Shown: positions 51,745-60,077 of the stretch, piece by piece
How positions within the stretch are numbered: position 1 is the stretch's first letter
Layout of the letters: each line of letters opens with the position of its first letter
Assembly (NCBI RefSeq): GCF_047461615.1
Contig: NZ_JANSHI010000004.1
Coordinates: forward strand, 62,001 to 126,000
From: Thermostichus sp047461615
Lineage (GTDB): Bacteria; Cyanobacteriota; Cyanobacteriia; Thermostichales; Thermostichaceae
Length of the DNA: 64,000 bases
Reading direction: 5' to 3'
The notes under the pieces: model-generated
What the model was told of the DNA's origin: nothing
What the model saw: only the letters and a program-made list of their open reading frames with translations
Database searches by the model: none
Made by a program: the position numbers and the translations under genes

Positions 51745-52614
51745 ATGGGCCTGCAGCTCTACTACCGGGCTTGGGGAGAAGGGATCCCTTCCCTGCCCAT
51801 CTTGCTGCTCCACGGCCATCCCGGCAATGCCGACTGCATGGAAGTTTTTGCCGAGGCGGTGGCGGAGATGCACCCCTGTGTGGCCCCAGATCTGCGCGGC
51901 TATGGGCATTCGCAGGTACGGGATCCCTTTGAGATGTCGGCCCACCTGGAGGACTTGCAGGAGCTGCTGGATCGCCTGGGCTGGCAGGAGTGTCTGCTAC
52001 TGGGCTGGTCTTTGGGCGGGATCCTAGCCCTAGAGTTGGCTTTGCGCCTACCCCAGCGGGTCAAAGGCTTGATCCTAGTAGCCAGCGCTGCCTGTCCCCG
52101 CAGCAACCATCCCCCTACCGATTTTTGGGATCAGCTCAACACCGGCATTGCTTCGCTGCTCAACTGGCTTTGGCCCGGCTGGAGTTGGAACATCAACACC
52201 TTTGGCCGCCGCTCTCTCTACCGCTACCTAATCCAGAGACATACCCCGAGAACCTATCGCTACCTGGCCCAGGCAGCTTTGCCGGCTTACCTGCATACCT
52301 CTCCTCAGGCTCGCCAAGCCCTACGCGCTGCCCTTCGACAGGGCTACAACCGCGAGGGAGAGCTGCACCGCCTGCACCTACCGGTTTTGATTCTGGCTGC
52401 GGAGCAGGATTGCCACATCACTGTTGCCAGCAGCCTAGCCACGGCCCGCCTTCTCCCTCAGTGCACCTGCATTGTCTATCCCAACGTGGCTCACCTCTTT
52501 CCCTGGGAGATCCCTGAGCAAGTAGAGCAAGATCTGCGCCGCTGGCTGAGGGCTCAGGATTGGGCCAAGGGAGGCTCTTGCAAAGTCCCCTCAGAGGGCG
52601 GGGCGGCCTCCTGA
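51745..52614 (+). CDS. Alpha/beta-hydrolase
   Basis: A 289-residue hydrolase of the abhydrolase_1 kind: oxyanion-hole LLLHGHPGN, nucleophile Ser89 in LLGWSLGG, acid in AAEQDCHIT and His in NVAHLFPWE. It is most like haloperoxidase or lipase-type esterases. The substrate is unknown. It follows the Crp-family gene by 3 bp, so the two form an operon, and its 3' end overlaps the convergent ycf51 gene by 61 bp. Confidence 0.86.
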   Translation: MGLQLYYRAWGEGIPSLPILLLHGHPGNADCMEVFAEAVAEMHPCVAPDLRGYGHSQVRDPFEMSAHLEDLQELLDRLGWQECLLLGWSLGGILALELALRLPQRVKGLILVASAACPRSNHPPTDFWDQLNTGIASLLNWLWPGWSWNINTFGRRSLYRYLIQRHTPRTYRYLAQAALPAYLHTSPQARQALRAALRQGYNREGELHRLHLPVLILAAEQDCHITVASSLATARLLPQCTCIVYPNVAHLFPWEIPEQVEQDLRRWLRAQDWAKGGSCKVPSEGGAAS

Positions 52615-53156
52615 GCTTGGGCTAACCTACGCAGCCGAGCAAAGGCCTCTTCCTCCAGGTGGATTTGCTGCTGCTGTTGTTCTTCCGGGGTGCGCAGGCG
52701 TTTCCCCAAAGGCTGTTGCAGCGTGCCCAAAAGTAAGGGCTCGGAGACTCCCGGCTCGGGGTGGATGACAGTGCGGGCTTGCAGGGTAAATACCGGCGAG
52801 CCGGTAGAGAAACGACCAGAGGAGGCCAGATCGCTAGCTGCCTGCTTCAGCGTAAGGATCAGTTGCTCCGGGGTAATATCTGGGCTAACGGCAATGACCG
52901 CCCGCTCCGCCCCTTGGTCATAGACAGTGGTGTAGGGAGCAGCCCCGGGGATGCGGGAGCGGAAAATGGGCCCTAGGCTCAGGGCAAAACAGCCTGCCGT
53001 TAGAACCAAGGTAAAGGCTGTGTAGCCCACTAGCGAAAACTTCCAAGGCCAGTTGCGCATCCAGGCCAGCAGCGTTAGCAGCGCCAGGAAGATCGCTACC
53101 CCCAGCCCCACCTGGCTGGCAGAGGCGAAGAAAGATTGCAAAGAGCCATCCATCAT
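52554..53156 (-). CDS. ycf51: Ycf51 family protein (DUF2518)
   Basis: A protein found in cyanobacteria and some plastids, of unknown function. The N-terminal half has two membrane segments (about residues 12-30 and 40-60, WPWKFSLVGYTAFTLVLTAGC), followed by an external or lumenal beta-domain (YTTVYDQGAERAVIAVSPDITPEQLILTLKQAASDLASSG). The tail is Gln/Glu-rich. ATG 53156 or 53153 is the start; the frame opens at TTG 53162. Convergent overlap of 61 bp with the hydrolase gene. Confidence 0.83.
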   Translation of the reverse strand: MMDGSLQSFFASASQVGLGVAIFLALLTLLAWMRNWPWKFSLVGYTAFTLVLTAGCFALSLGPIFRSRIPGAAPYTTVYDQGAERAVIAVSPDITPEQLILTLKQAASDLASSGRFSTGSPVFTLQARTVIHPEPGVSEPLLLGTLQQPLGKRLRTPEEQQQQQIHLEEEAFARLRRLAQAQEAAPPSEGTLQEPPLAQS

Positions 53157-53337
53157 TCGCAAACTACCTCTTGTTGACCCCAGAACTGCCGGCGGCTATG
53201 TGCATTTTAGAGCCATTTCTTTATGCTACTAAATCAGCATTGCTGGCAAGAAGGACGCTGAAAAAATGCGAAGAAAACGAACCACGGTACTAGCGAAAGG
53301 ACTATAATGCCGGCGAAGCGGCTTGAGAGCTGTCGGC

Positions 53338-55065
53338 ATGTCATCTTCGACTCTATCTGAAGGAGCGCATCACAGGCTTGATTCTACGGATCCCTCGGTA
53401 GCCCTGCGGATCGCAAGAGAGTCACTGTTCACCCTTGGCAACCTCACTGCCGGGATCCTCAGCGAATACCACGACGTCATTAGCAGCTCTGTGCTGCTGG
53501 AAAAGCTGCAGGCCTTTCGGGTTGTCTACGAAGAGGCTGTTGCCCGCCTACAGAAGCCCTCCTTCCGGATTGCCACCATTGGCACCACCTCTTCGGGTAA
53601 ATCCACTATTGTGAACGCCCTCATGGGCCGGAAAATCGCGCCTATTGAAGCCCAGGAGATGAGTGCCGGGATTCCTGCGGATTAGGCACAGCGAGCGGAG
53701 CAGGCTAGTTATCCACAATACCGAAGGAGCTACCTGGGAATGCGGCACGTGGGAAGACCTAAGGGACGAAGAAATCTACAGCCGGCTCAAGCTGACGATG
53801 GAGGCCTACCACCAAGAGCGGCGAAAGAAGAGGAAGAAGAGGGATGAAGCGGAGGTGGGCATCCCTCAGGTAGACGTTGAGTGTCCGCTGCTGCCGGTCA
53901 GAAATCCTTTTCTGCTAGGCCTGCCTGAGGGCTTACAGGTCGAGATTTATGACTTGCCTGGCCTAAACTCAATTCAAGATAGAACAAGCCTTAGGATTAT
54001 CCAAGAGCATGTCAGCAAGTGCTTTAGCTTTGTTGCACTGAATTACTCTCAGACAGATTGGCAAGGACGGGAAACTCTCTTGAGAGAGCTAAAGGATGTC
54101 GTAGAGTTTCTCAGAGGTCAAACCAGTTTGATGGTCTTCTTGCTCAACAGGGTTGACATGCGGAATCAAACCGACAACCCTCTAGAGCAAAGGAATCGAG
54201 GAGCTGAGGGAGGGAATTCAGGAGATTCTGGCTCTTCCAGAGCCGCCTTGCATCGTTCCTCTTTCTGCTATTGCACTCTTTTATGCTCAATGTGCCTGGG
54301 GAGCTAACTCTTCTGAAGCATCGGATGTAGATCCCAGTACCAGGCGGTGGATGGTCAGCTCTCTTTTTAAAGACTGCTATAACTTCATTAAAGCCTCTAC
54401 GAGAGGTGATAAGGACTGAGGTCGTGGCTACTTAACCTCGAGAACAGCATCGAGGAAGGACAGGAAATATCCGAATTTTTTTCTCTGACCAAGCCCATCA
54501 GATCCCTGCTGAGCGCCAGGTCCACTGCCTATTGCTCAGCGATATTGCTCTCAAGGGTTGGGCAGTTTCCCTAGCGGCGGAATCCCAGCTTCTGCTTAAA
54601 CATGGGTACCTTCAAGATGCTGTTGATGTCCTAAACTTCGAGGTCCCTCGTTTCCGGGAACTGAGCGAAAGGTGGTGTGCAGCTCTCTTGCCAGCAGACC
54701 GGCCTCAGCTCCGGACGGCCTATACGTACAAGGCTTCTGGCTTCGCTGGCCGCATCTCTAGCGAACGCATCCAGCGCATTGCTCGTCTTTCCCCACTTGA
54801 TCGAGGGCTTACGCCAGAGCAGGTCTTTCTCAGAGAAAAGAATCTTTCCGTCGAGTTTCAGATGACCTATTTCCAGGAGCTGGACAAGTCTTGGCACCTT
54901 TCCCAAGCTGCTTTAGCCGAATACCTAGATACCCTCAGCGAGCTCACCGAGCGCCTTGAAGGTCTCCAGTCTTTTGCTCGCCTCTGTCGAGAGCTTAACC
55001 AAGCGGATCCGTACCGATTGATCCCATCTGAACCCAAAAGTCTCTATCTACTGGCTGCCGAGTAA
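53338..55065 (+). pseudogene. Decayed dynamin-like GTPase gene (several frameshifts)
   Basis: An initial frame starting at ATG 53338 contains the P-loop GTTSSGKSTIVNAL. The reading continues in another frame from about 53672 with the G3 motif DLPGLN and G4 NRVD, shifts again near 54189 (KGIEELREGIQEILALPEPP, then SAIALFYAQCAWG), and further shifts and stops occur near 54395-54440 and 54520, after which a long frame (LLSDIALKGWAVSLAAESQLL...VLNFEVPRFRELSERW) runs to 55065. The pieces together would make one dynamin-family large GTPase of about 570 residues. At least four lesions mean it is not one sequencing error. It lies directly before the convergent ftsW gene. Confidence 0.8.
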
Positions 55066-55070
55066 AATGG

Positions 55071-56231
55071 TCAGCCGACCTCGCGGGCAGCGCGCACCAG
55101 CAGTCCCGCTATGATCAGCGCCGAGAGAATCGAGCTACCCCCGTAGCTCACTAGAGGCAGGGGCACCCCTGTAGTTGGCAGCATCCCGCTCACCACGCCG
55201 ATGTTGAGCAAGGCCTGGCCCACCAGGAACATCAGGCAGCCACAGGCCACTAGACGAGTGGGCAGATCTGGGCAGCGCCACATGACTCGCAAGCTCACCC
55301 AGGTATAGGAGCCCAACAGCACCAGGAAGAAGAGGGATCCCACTAGGCCAAACTCCTCCGCATAGACTGCAAAGATGAAGTCCGTGTACTGGATGGGCAA
55401 GTAGAACAGCTTTTGTTGAGAAAGACCGTAGCCTTTGCCCCACCACCCCCCTGAGCCAATAGCTAAGAGGCTTTGCACCAACTGGTAGCCATCTCCTCGG
55501 GCATTGCCCCAGGGATCCAAAAAAGCCAGGATGCGCCGCCGTTGGTAGTCTTTGCTGAGGATGCTCACCACTGCTGCTAGCGTCCCCAGGCCTGCCGTAG
55601 CCAAAAGGGCGAAGAGGGGAACCCCAGCCGTCCAGGCCATAACCCAGAGAGTGAGACCGCAGATGGCAGTGGTGCCCAAGTTGGGCTGGGTGAGGATCCC
55701 CAGCAGCCCCAAAGCAAAGAGCCCAACCCAGACTCTACGAAACCAGCGGGGATGCTCGAACCAACGGCCAAACACCCAAGCTCCCTGGAGCACCAGCAGG
55801 GGCTTGAGCAGTTCCGAAGGCTGGATGACAGGGATCACCTTCAAATCCAGCCAGCGACTGGCATCCAGGCGGGAAACCCCTAGCCCCGGCACCTGGGTAG
55901 CCCAGACCAAGCCAATGCCCAGCAGGCAGAGGATCCCGGCCCAGGGGAACCAGCGCTGCAAGGGGATACGCACCAAGAGGGTGAAGCAGGCCAGCCCCAG
56001 CCCCGCCCAAAGCAACTGGCGCTTAAAAAAGTAGAGGCCATCGCCGGTAGTCTGCTGCGCCACCGGGTAGGAGGCCGAAAACAATACCGCCAGCCCTATC
56101 CCCAGCCAGACCAGCGTCAGCCAACGCAGCCAGCGCGCTTCAGCGTTCCAGGGATCCCACCAGGGCTTGGCAGCAGGCGCGGAAGTGGTGGCCACGGTGC
56201 TCGAAACTGGGGTACTGGTCAAAGCTGGCAC
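55071..56231 (-). CDS. ftsW: Cell division lipid II polymerase FtsW
   Basis: A SEDS-family membrane glycosyltransferase that polymerises septal peptidoglycan with its partner PBP. The ten membrane segments and the motifs WLDLKVIPVIQPSELLKP, TQPNLGTTAI, GNARGDGYQLVQSLLAIGSGGWWGKG and SGMLPTTGVPLPLVSYGGSS are typical; DFIFAVYAEEFGLVG confirms the FtsW/RodA group. The GTG start at 56231 lies inside murD, overlapping it by 92 bp in another frame; an internal GTG 56195 would still overlap by 56 bp. RodA is the alternative, but the murD linkage favours FtsW. Confidence 0.9.
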   Translation of the reverse strand: MPALTSTPVSSTVATTSAPAAKPWWDPWNAEARWLRWLTLVWLGIGLAVLFSASYPVAQQTTGDGLYFFKRQLLWAGLGLACFTLLVRIPLQRWFPWAGILCLLGIGLVWATQVPGLGVSRLDASRWLDLKVIPVIQPSELLKPLLVLQGAWVFGRWFEHPRWFRRVWVGLFALGLLGILTQPNLGTTAICGLTLWVMAWTAGVPLFALLATAGLGTLAAVVSILSKDYQRRRILAFLDPWGNARGDGYQLVQSLLAIGSGGWWGKGYGLSQQKLFYLPIQYTDFIFAVYAEEFGLVGSLFFLVLLGSYTWVSLRVMWRCPDLPTRLVACGCLMFLVGQALLNIGVVSGMLPTTGVPLPLVSYGGSSILSALIIAGLLVRAAREVG

Positions 56232-57549
56232 AAGCGGGCGACAGTAAAACGGTGATGGGCTGAGCTGGATTGGCTAGAGCTTGCGCTAGGGAGCAGGCGG
56301 CTGCAAAGGCCCTTTCCACCGCCACATCTAGGGTCGGCAGGATCTCGACGTCAGTATAGCGGATTTCCTGAAGGGCCTTGGCCAGCTTAGGAGCGGCCTC
56401 CCCAATGAGCAACACGCGGGCCACCTTGGCCTGAATAAGCTGCAGCCAGGCTGAGGGATCCCCCTGTTTGGCCCTTCCACCGGCAATGAGGATAATGGGC
56501 GGGGAGAGGGCGTTGAGCGCTACCCAGCCGGCCTCGTAGTTGGTGGCCTTGCTGTCGTTGACAAAGCGGATGGGGGTAGATCCCACCTGGATTTGGGCCA
56601 CCCGTTCCAGCCGATGGGGCATGCCGGCAAAAGAGCGGATGGCGGCTTGAAGGGCAGCGTTGGGGATCCCGGCTAGATGAGCAGCCGCTGCTGCCAAGAG
56701 CAAGTTTTGCAAGTTGTGTGAGCCAGGGCAGCGCTCGGCAAAGTCCTCCAGCTCCGCCACCGCCTCCCCCTGGATGTAAAGCGTGCTCCCTCGCAGGAAG
56801 ACATCCGCTTGTGGATCCTGCAGCGAGACCCAGTAGGTCTTTTCCCAGTCTCGCCGCCGGCGAAAGAGGTAGGGGTCCTCACCGTTGACCACCCGCCACT
56901 GGGCCCGCTCCAGTAGCCGCGCCTTAAAGCTGGCATAGCGCTCCAGCGTGCCGTGCCGCTCTAGGTGATCTGGGGTGAAAGTTGTCCACACCCCAATGCG
57001 GGGTGGGCCTCCGGGGGAGCTCTTCATCAGGCGGCTGCTGGCCTCCAGTTGGTAGCTGCTCAGCTCTGCCACGATCCAATCTGGCCGACGCTGCCCTTGC
57101 CAGATCTCCAGAGCCACTTGGGACAGGGGCAAGCCAATGTTGCCGCAAGGGATCCCTTCCAGCCCCGCCGCCTTGAACATCTCCGCCACCAGGGCCGTGG
57201 TGGTGCTTTTGCCGTTGGTGCCTGTAATTCCTACCCAAGGCAGATGCTCTAGGAACTGCCAGGCCAGCTCCGCCTCTCCCAGCACCTCGATCCCTTGCCG
57301 ACGTGCCTCTTGCAGCAGCGGGTGATCCCAGGCAACGCCGGGGCTAACCACCACCTGCTCCACCCCTGGCAGCAGTTGAAAAGGCTGGCCCAAGTGGACA
57401 GAGATCCCCTCTCGTTCCAGATCCGCCTGCCGTTGCCGCAAGATCTCCGAGTCCTGCTCGTCCCAGACCCAAACCTCTTTTCCTTGGGCCCGCAGCAGCC
57501 GTGCAGCCGACCGACCTGCAATCCCCAGTCCTAAAACTTGATGGCCCAC
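56140..57549 (-). CDS. murD: UDP-N-acetylmuramoylalanine--D-glutamate ligase
   Basis: MurD adds D-glutamate to UDP-MurNAc-L-Ala in the cytoplasmic stage of peptidoglycan synthesis, using ATP. The 469-residue protein shows the N-terminal LGIAGRSAARLL fold, the P-loop GITGTNGKSTTTALV (about residue 110), NDSKATNYEAGWVAL and the C-terminal SPACASFDQYPSFEHRG. Its end overlaps ftsW by 92 bp, implying translational coupling. The pair is a remnant of a dcw-like cluster. Confidence 0.95.
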   Translation of the reverse strand: MGHQVLGLGIAGRSAARLLRAQGKEVWVWDEQDSEILRQRQADLEREGISVHLGQPFQLLPGVEQVVVSPGVAWDHPLLQEARRQGIEVLGEAELAWQFLEHLPWVGITGTNGKSTTTALVAEMFKAAGLEGIPCGNIGLPLSQVALEIWQGQRRPDWIVAELSSYQLEASSRLMKSSPGGPPRIGVWTTFTPDHLERHGTLERYASFKARLLERAQWRVVNGEDPYLFRRRRDWEKTYWVSLQDPQADVFLRGSTLYIQGEAVAELEDFAERCPGSHNLQNLLLAAAAAHLAGIPNAALQAAIRSFAGMPHRLERVAQIQVGSTPIRFVNDSKATNYEAGWVALNALSPPIILIAGGRAKQGDPSAWLQLIQAKVARVLLIGEAAPKLAKALQEIRYTDVEILPTLDVAVERAFAAACSLAQALANPAQPITVLLSPACASFDQYPSFEHRGHHFRACCQALVGSLER

Positions 57550-57624
57550 GTCTATTTCCTTGGCAACTTTGGCCTTCAGATCCGAATCTTACAAACTAGC
57601 TGCCCTCTAGAGCGTGGCACTGGG

Positions 57625-58320
57625 CTAGGGATTGCAACGACAGAGAAAGGAGAGGACCTCGCCCATTAGACAGTTTATGGCTTGGTACTTCTCAGGGGAG
57701 GCTGAGAGGATTTCTGCCTCTGACTGCACATAGGTAGATGGCAATAGTTCGTCGCGGCAGTTGGAGACAAGCCCTTGCACCAGTTCTGGCGTGGTTTCCA
57801 AGTGAAACTGGAGGCCGATCACTGAGCGTCCAAGCTGAAAGGCCTGATTCTCACAGCCTTCGCTTTTGGCAAGGTGAATTGCACCGGGCGGCAGCTCGAA
57901 AGTTTCCCCGTGCCAGTGAAAAGCCTCAATCAAAGGCGGGAAGCGAAAGGCCAGCTCGTTAGCCGGTTGGATCCCTTGCACCGGCCACCAGCCTATTTCC
58001 TTAACGGGATTTGGAAACACCCGAGCCCCCATTGCGCTGGCGATCAGTTGCGCCCCCAGACAGATGCCCAAAATAGACTTGCCAGCCTCGATAGCATTGC
58101 GGATGAACTCTTTCTCCTGGCCCAGCCAAGGAAACGTGCTTTCGTCATTGGCACTCATAGGGCCACCCATGACGATGAGCATGTCAAATTCATCCAGGCT
58201 CGGCAATCTCGTCGATTCAAAAAACTTTGTGCCTGTTACAGGGTATCCCTTGGCTCTAAGCCAAGACTCTATGTAGCCAAGACCCTCAAACGGCACATGT
58301 TGTAGGTAATATGCACGCAT
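57625..58320 (-). CDS. Class I glutamine amidotransferase-like protein (GATase1, GMP-synthase-like subgroup)
   Basis: A 231-residue stand-alone amidotransferase-fold protein: MGGPMSANDE motif, nucleophile Cys87 in LGICLGAQL, and His in LQFHLE with Glu two positions on. Such proteins are often of unclear use (gamma-glutamyl hydrolase or C26-like). The catalytic triad appears intact. ATG 58320 was chosen as MRAYYLQHVPFEGLG starts the family; GTG-like upstream codons would add ten residues. It lies beside the EVE-nuclease cassette and is not clearly linked to it. Confidence 0.85.
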   Translation of the reverse strand: MRAYYLQHVPFEGLGYIESWLRAKGYPVTGTKFFESTRLPSLDEFDMLIVMGGPMSANDESTFPWLGQEKEFIRNAIEAGKSILGICLGAQLIASAMGARVFPNPVKEIGWWPVQGIQPANELAFRFPPLIEAFHWHGETFELPPGAIHLAKSEGCENQAFQLGRSVIGLQFHLETTPELVQGLVSNCRDELLPSTYVQSEAEILSASPEKYQAINCLMGEVLSFLCRCNP

Positions 58321-58440
58321 GACGAGATGGGATCTCTCCTCATCACCCACAATAGGATTAACAACTTGACGCCTTAACTCACCTGCTGCCTAAAGTCCCA
58401 GCCTGTAATCTAGCCCAGGGTCGAGAGCAGTGAAAGTAGC

Positions 58441-58470
58441 GCTGCCCCCTGCAACCGGTTGTTAGCCGGC
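58441..58470 (-). repeat. attC-like half element directly after the EVE-nuclease gene
   Basis: On the minus strand the stop codon is immediately followed by GCCGGCTAACAACCGGTTGC and then AGGGGGCAGC. This matches the 5' half of an integron cassette recombination site (R'' GGCTAAC followed by a conserved AACCGGTTGC-like arm). A matching element with the inverted core GTTAGCC lies on the other side of the gene at 59591-59635. I do not see the full imperfect palindrome beyond it. Confidence 0.5.
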
Positions 58471-59574
58471 CTACCGTTCGGCCTCTTCTTCGTACTCATC
58501 CAAAACACTTTCGGAGAGGTGCGATAGATGTGGTTGACGCGCGAGCTCGCGCACGCTGTCGTATGAAAGGAATGTGCAGCTCTCCGCAAGCGGTCCCCTA
58601 TCAAGTAGGGAAAAGACGGGCCGGCGCAACTCCTGAAAGACCTTCTCCCGCCGTGTGGCTGGCGCCACGATGTGAAGGCGGATGTCCATGTTCGGTTGGA
58701 GTGCAAGTAGGTCAGCCATTCGCAGAATGCCGGAGTAGATCGAAGTTGTGTGCTCCACCTCGAAAGCGCGCTTGATCGCCCGACCCTTAAGCCAGAGGAC
58801 GTCAATTTGCTCGATTGTCCTCAGGGTGGTGTCATCGTAATTCAACGGTAGGTGCTCAAGGATGGGTGGGTGATCTCCCCGCCACTCCGCTAGCACCGCA
58901 GCCCTGTCGGATCTTGGAAGCCAGATCTGCATTCCCATCCTGGAACCAATCTCAGCGAGGAGTGCCTGAATCTTGATTGATTCCCGTACCTCCTCTTCCG
59001 GCTCCGGTGGAGCCTCCACTACTTCGGTTCCTTCTGGGACGATCACCGACACGTCCTTGTCCGCTCTGCGAATGCGATGAGCGAGAAGTCTTTTGTACTC
59101 GTTTTCATCGACGGGATACGTCACCTCTCCAGAGGCCTGGGCCTTGATCGCTGCCTCAAGAAACGCCCCATCGTTCTCGTCAAGCTGAACTAGGCCCCCA
59201 CGAAGCTTGCCAGTCCACGTAGACGAACTCCTGCTTTGACCACGCGTGAAAGAGAGAGTATTCCACACGTGGTCTTCATGGATAGGAAGGGCCTTTTCAA
59301 CGGACAACCAAGCAATCGGTCTGACTCGGAAGCGAACTACAAATGGATCACCGACAGGAAAGAACAGCGGGGTTTCGTCCAGGTACGGTCCTTCCAGAAC
59401 CTCCAGCACCCCGACCCATCTCGAAAGCTTCGTCACGTAGCAGACAAGCCTGTCGCCGGTCTTGACTTTGCCGGCAACACCCCAGCGACGAAGGGGAAAA
59501 CCGGACACCGTTCGATCGGAACGGCTGAAGGCCTCATATGTCTCAGGGGAAAACAGTTGGACAAAGTACGCCAT
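58471..59574 (-). CDS. EVE-like domain fused to a restriction-endonuclease-like domain
   Basis: A 367-residue protein with two parts. Residues 1-150 resemble an EVE/PUA-like fold (MAYFVQLFSPETYEAF, VKTGDRLVCYVTKLSRWVGVLEVLEGPY), which binds modified bases. Residues about 195-345 look like a PD-(D/E)XK nuclease: Asp258 in QIDVLWLKG, then Glu272, Glu274 in AFEVEHTTSIYSGILRMADLL, with a helix rich in Lys and Arg. A modification-dependent restriction enzyme is the likely role; this is inference. GAAAGAGAGA precedes the ATG at 59574. The gene contains no GGATCC site, unlike its neighbours, and is tightly bounded by attC-like elements. Confidence 0.75.
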   Translation of the reverse strand: MAYFVQLFSPETYEAFSRSDRTVSGFPLRRWGVAGKVKTGDRLVCYVTKLSRWVGVLEVLEGPYLDETPLFFPVGDPFVVRFRVRPIAWLSVEKALPIHEDHVWNTLSFTRGQSRSSSTWTGKLRGGLVQLDENDGAFLEAAIKAQASGEVTYPVDENEYKRLLAHRIRRADKDVSVIVPEGTEVVEAPPEPEEEVRESIKIQALLAEIGSRMGMQIWLPRSDRAAVLAEWRGDHPPILEHLPLNYDDTTLRTIEQIDVLWLKGRAIKRAFEVEHTTSIYSGILRMADLLALQPNMDIRLHIVAPATRREKVFQELRRPVFSLLDRGPLAESCTFLSYDSVRELARQPHLSHLSESVLDEYEEEAER

Positions 59575-59590
59575 GTCTCTCTTTCGTGTG

Positions 59591-59635
59591 CGTCCGGCTA
59601 ACGCAAAAGTTCACCCGCCGCAGCCCCTGCAACGG
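59591..59635 (-). repeat. attC-like half element directly upstream of the EVE-nuclease gene
   Basis: On the minus strand this reads CCGTTGCAGGGGCTGCGGCG followed by GGTGAACTTTTGCGTTAGCC and GGACG. The terminal GTTAGCC resembles the R' core of an integron attC site, and the arm resembles many cassette sites. The gene start is 16 bp further. Both flanks share CCCCTGCAAC on the plus strand. Confidence 0.5.
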
Positions 59636-59780
59636 CGTAGCGTCGTACAAACTCGTAATGCAGCCCCCGTCGCGGTGCAAGGCCTGTTTAGCTGCCACCC
59701 CATGCTGTCAATACTGTATGGAGATTTCGTCACCAATGCCCTAGGCAGTTACCTTGATTGCCGATGCAACCACTTTTATA

Positions 59781-59803
59781 TTGCCGCAAGCCTATTGCGG
59801 CAA
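59781..59803. repeat. Perfect 9-bp hairpin TTGCCGCAA / TTGCGGCAA
   Basis: Two arms of nine bases separated by GCCTA form a stable stem. It is not followed by a T run, so it is not a classical terminator. It lies between the cassette-like element and chlH and may be part of the leader or a regulator site. Confidence 0.5.
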
Positions 59804-60077
59804 ACTGGACAGTTTACGCTGCAACGCGCCACGAACCCACCCTCAGGGCTCAACAAAGGCGGTTGTGGGGTCAGAAGTCCATTAGAGATTCTTGAAGGGA
59901 TGCCTTCTGGCGGAGGGATCCCCTCATCCCTGTGGACCTCAAGAGTTATTGCGAATTGTTACACATGTAACGGTTCCCAACCAGCTCAGTTCCGTTTCTC
60001 GGGTAGAACGGGAAACAGGTCATAGGGGATAATGCTTACCCGTAGGCTGTTTGCATCACCAGACGGAGAGCGACCGC

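Larger units (their letters stand above)
59575..60077. other. Intergenic region between the EVE-nuclease gene and chlH
   Basis: These 503 bp contain the attC-like element (59591-59635), a hairpin (59781-59803) and the chlH leader. No credible coding frame is present; long open frames here run on from antisense of the nuclease gene. The promoter of chlH should be in its last 200 bp; I could not fix hexamers. Confidence 0.4.

Noticed and set aside
53300..53310. TATAAT before the dynamin pseudogene as a promoter
   Set aside because: No -35 hexamer is found at the proper distance; one hexamer alone is not enough.
59462..60025. Plus-strand frame of 187 codons over the nuclease gene start and the following gap
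   Set aside because: Composition is irregular, there is no ribosome-binding site and it covers the attC-like element; treated as noncoding.
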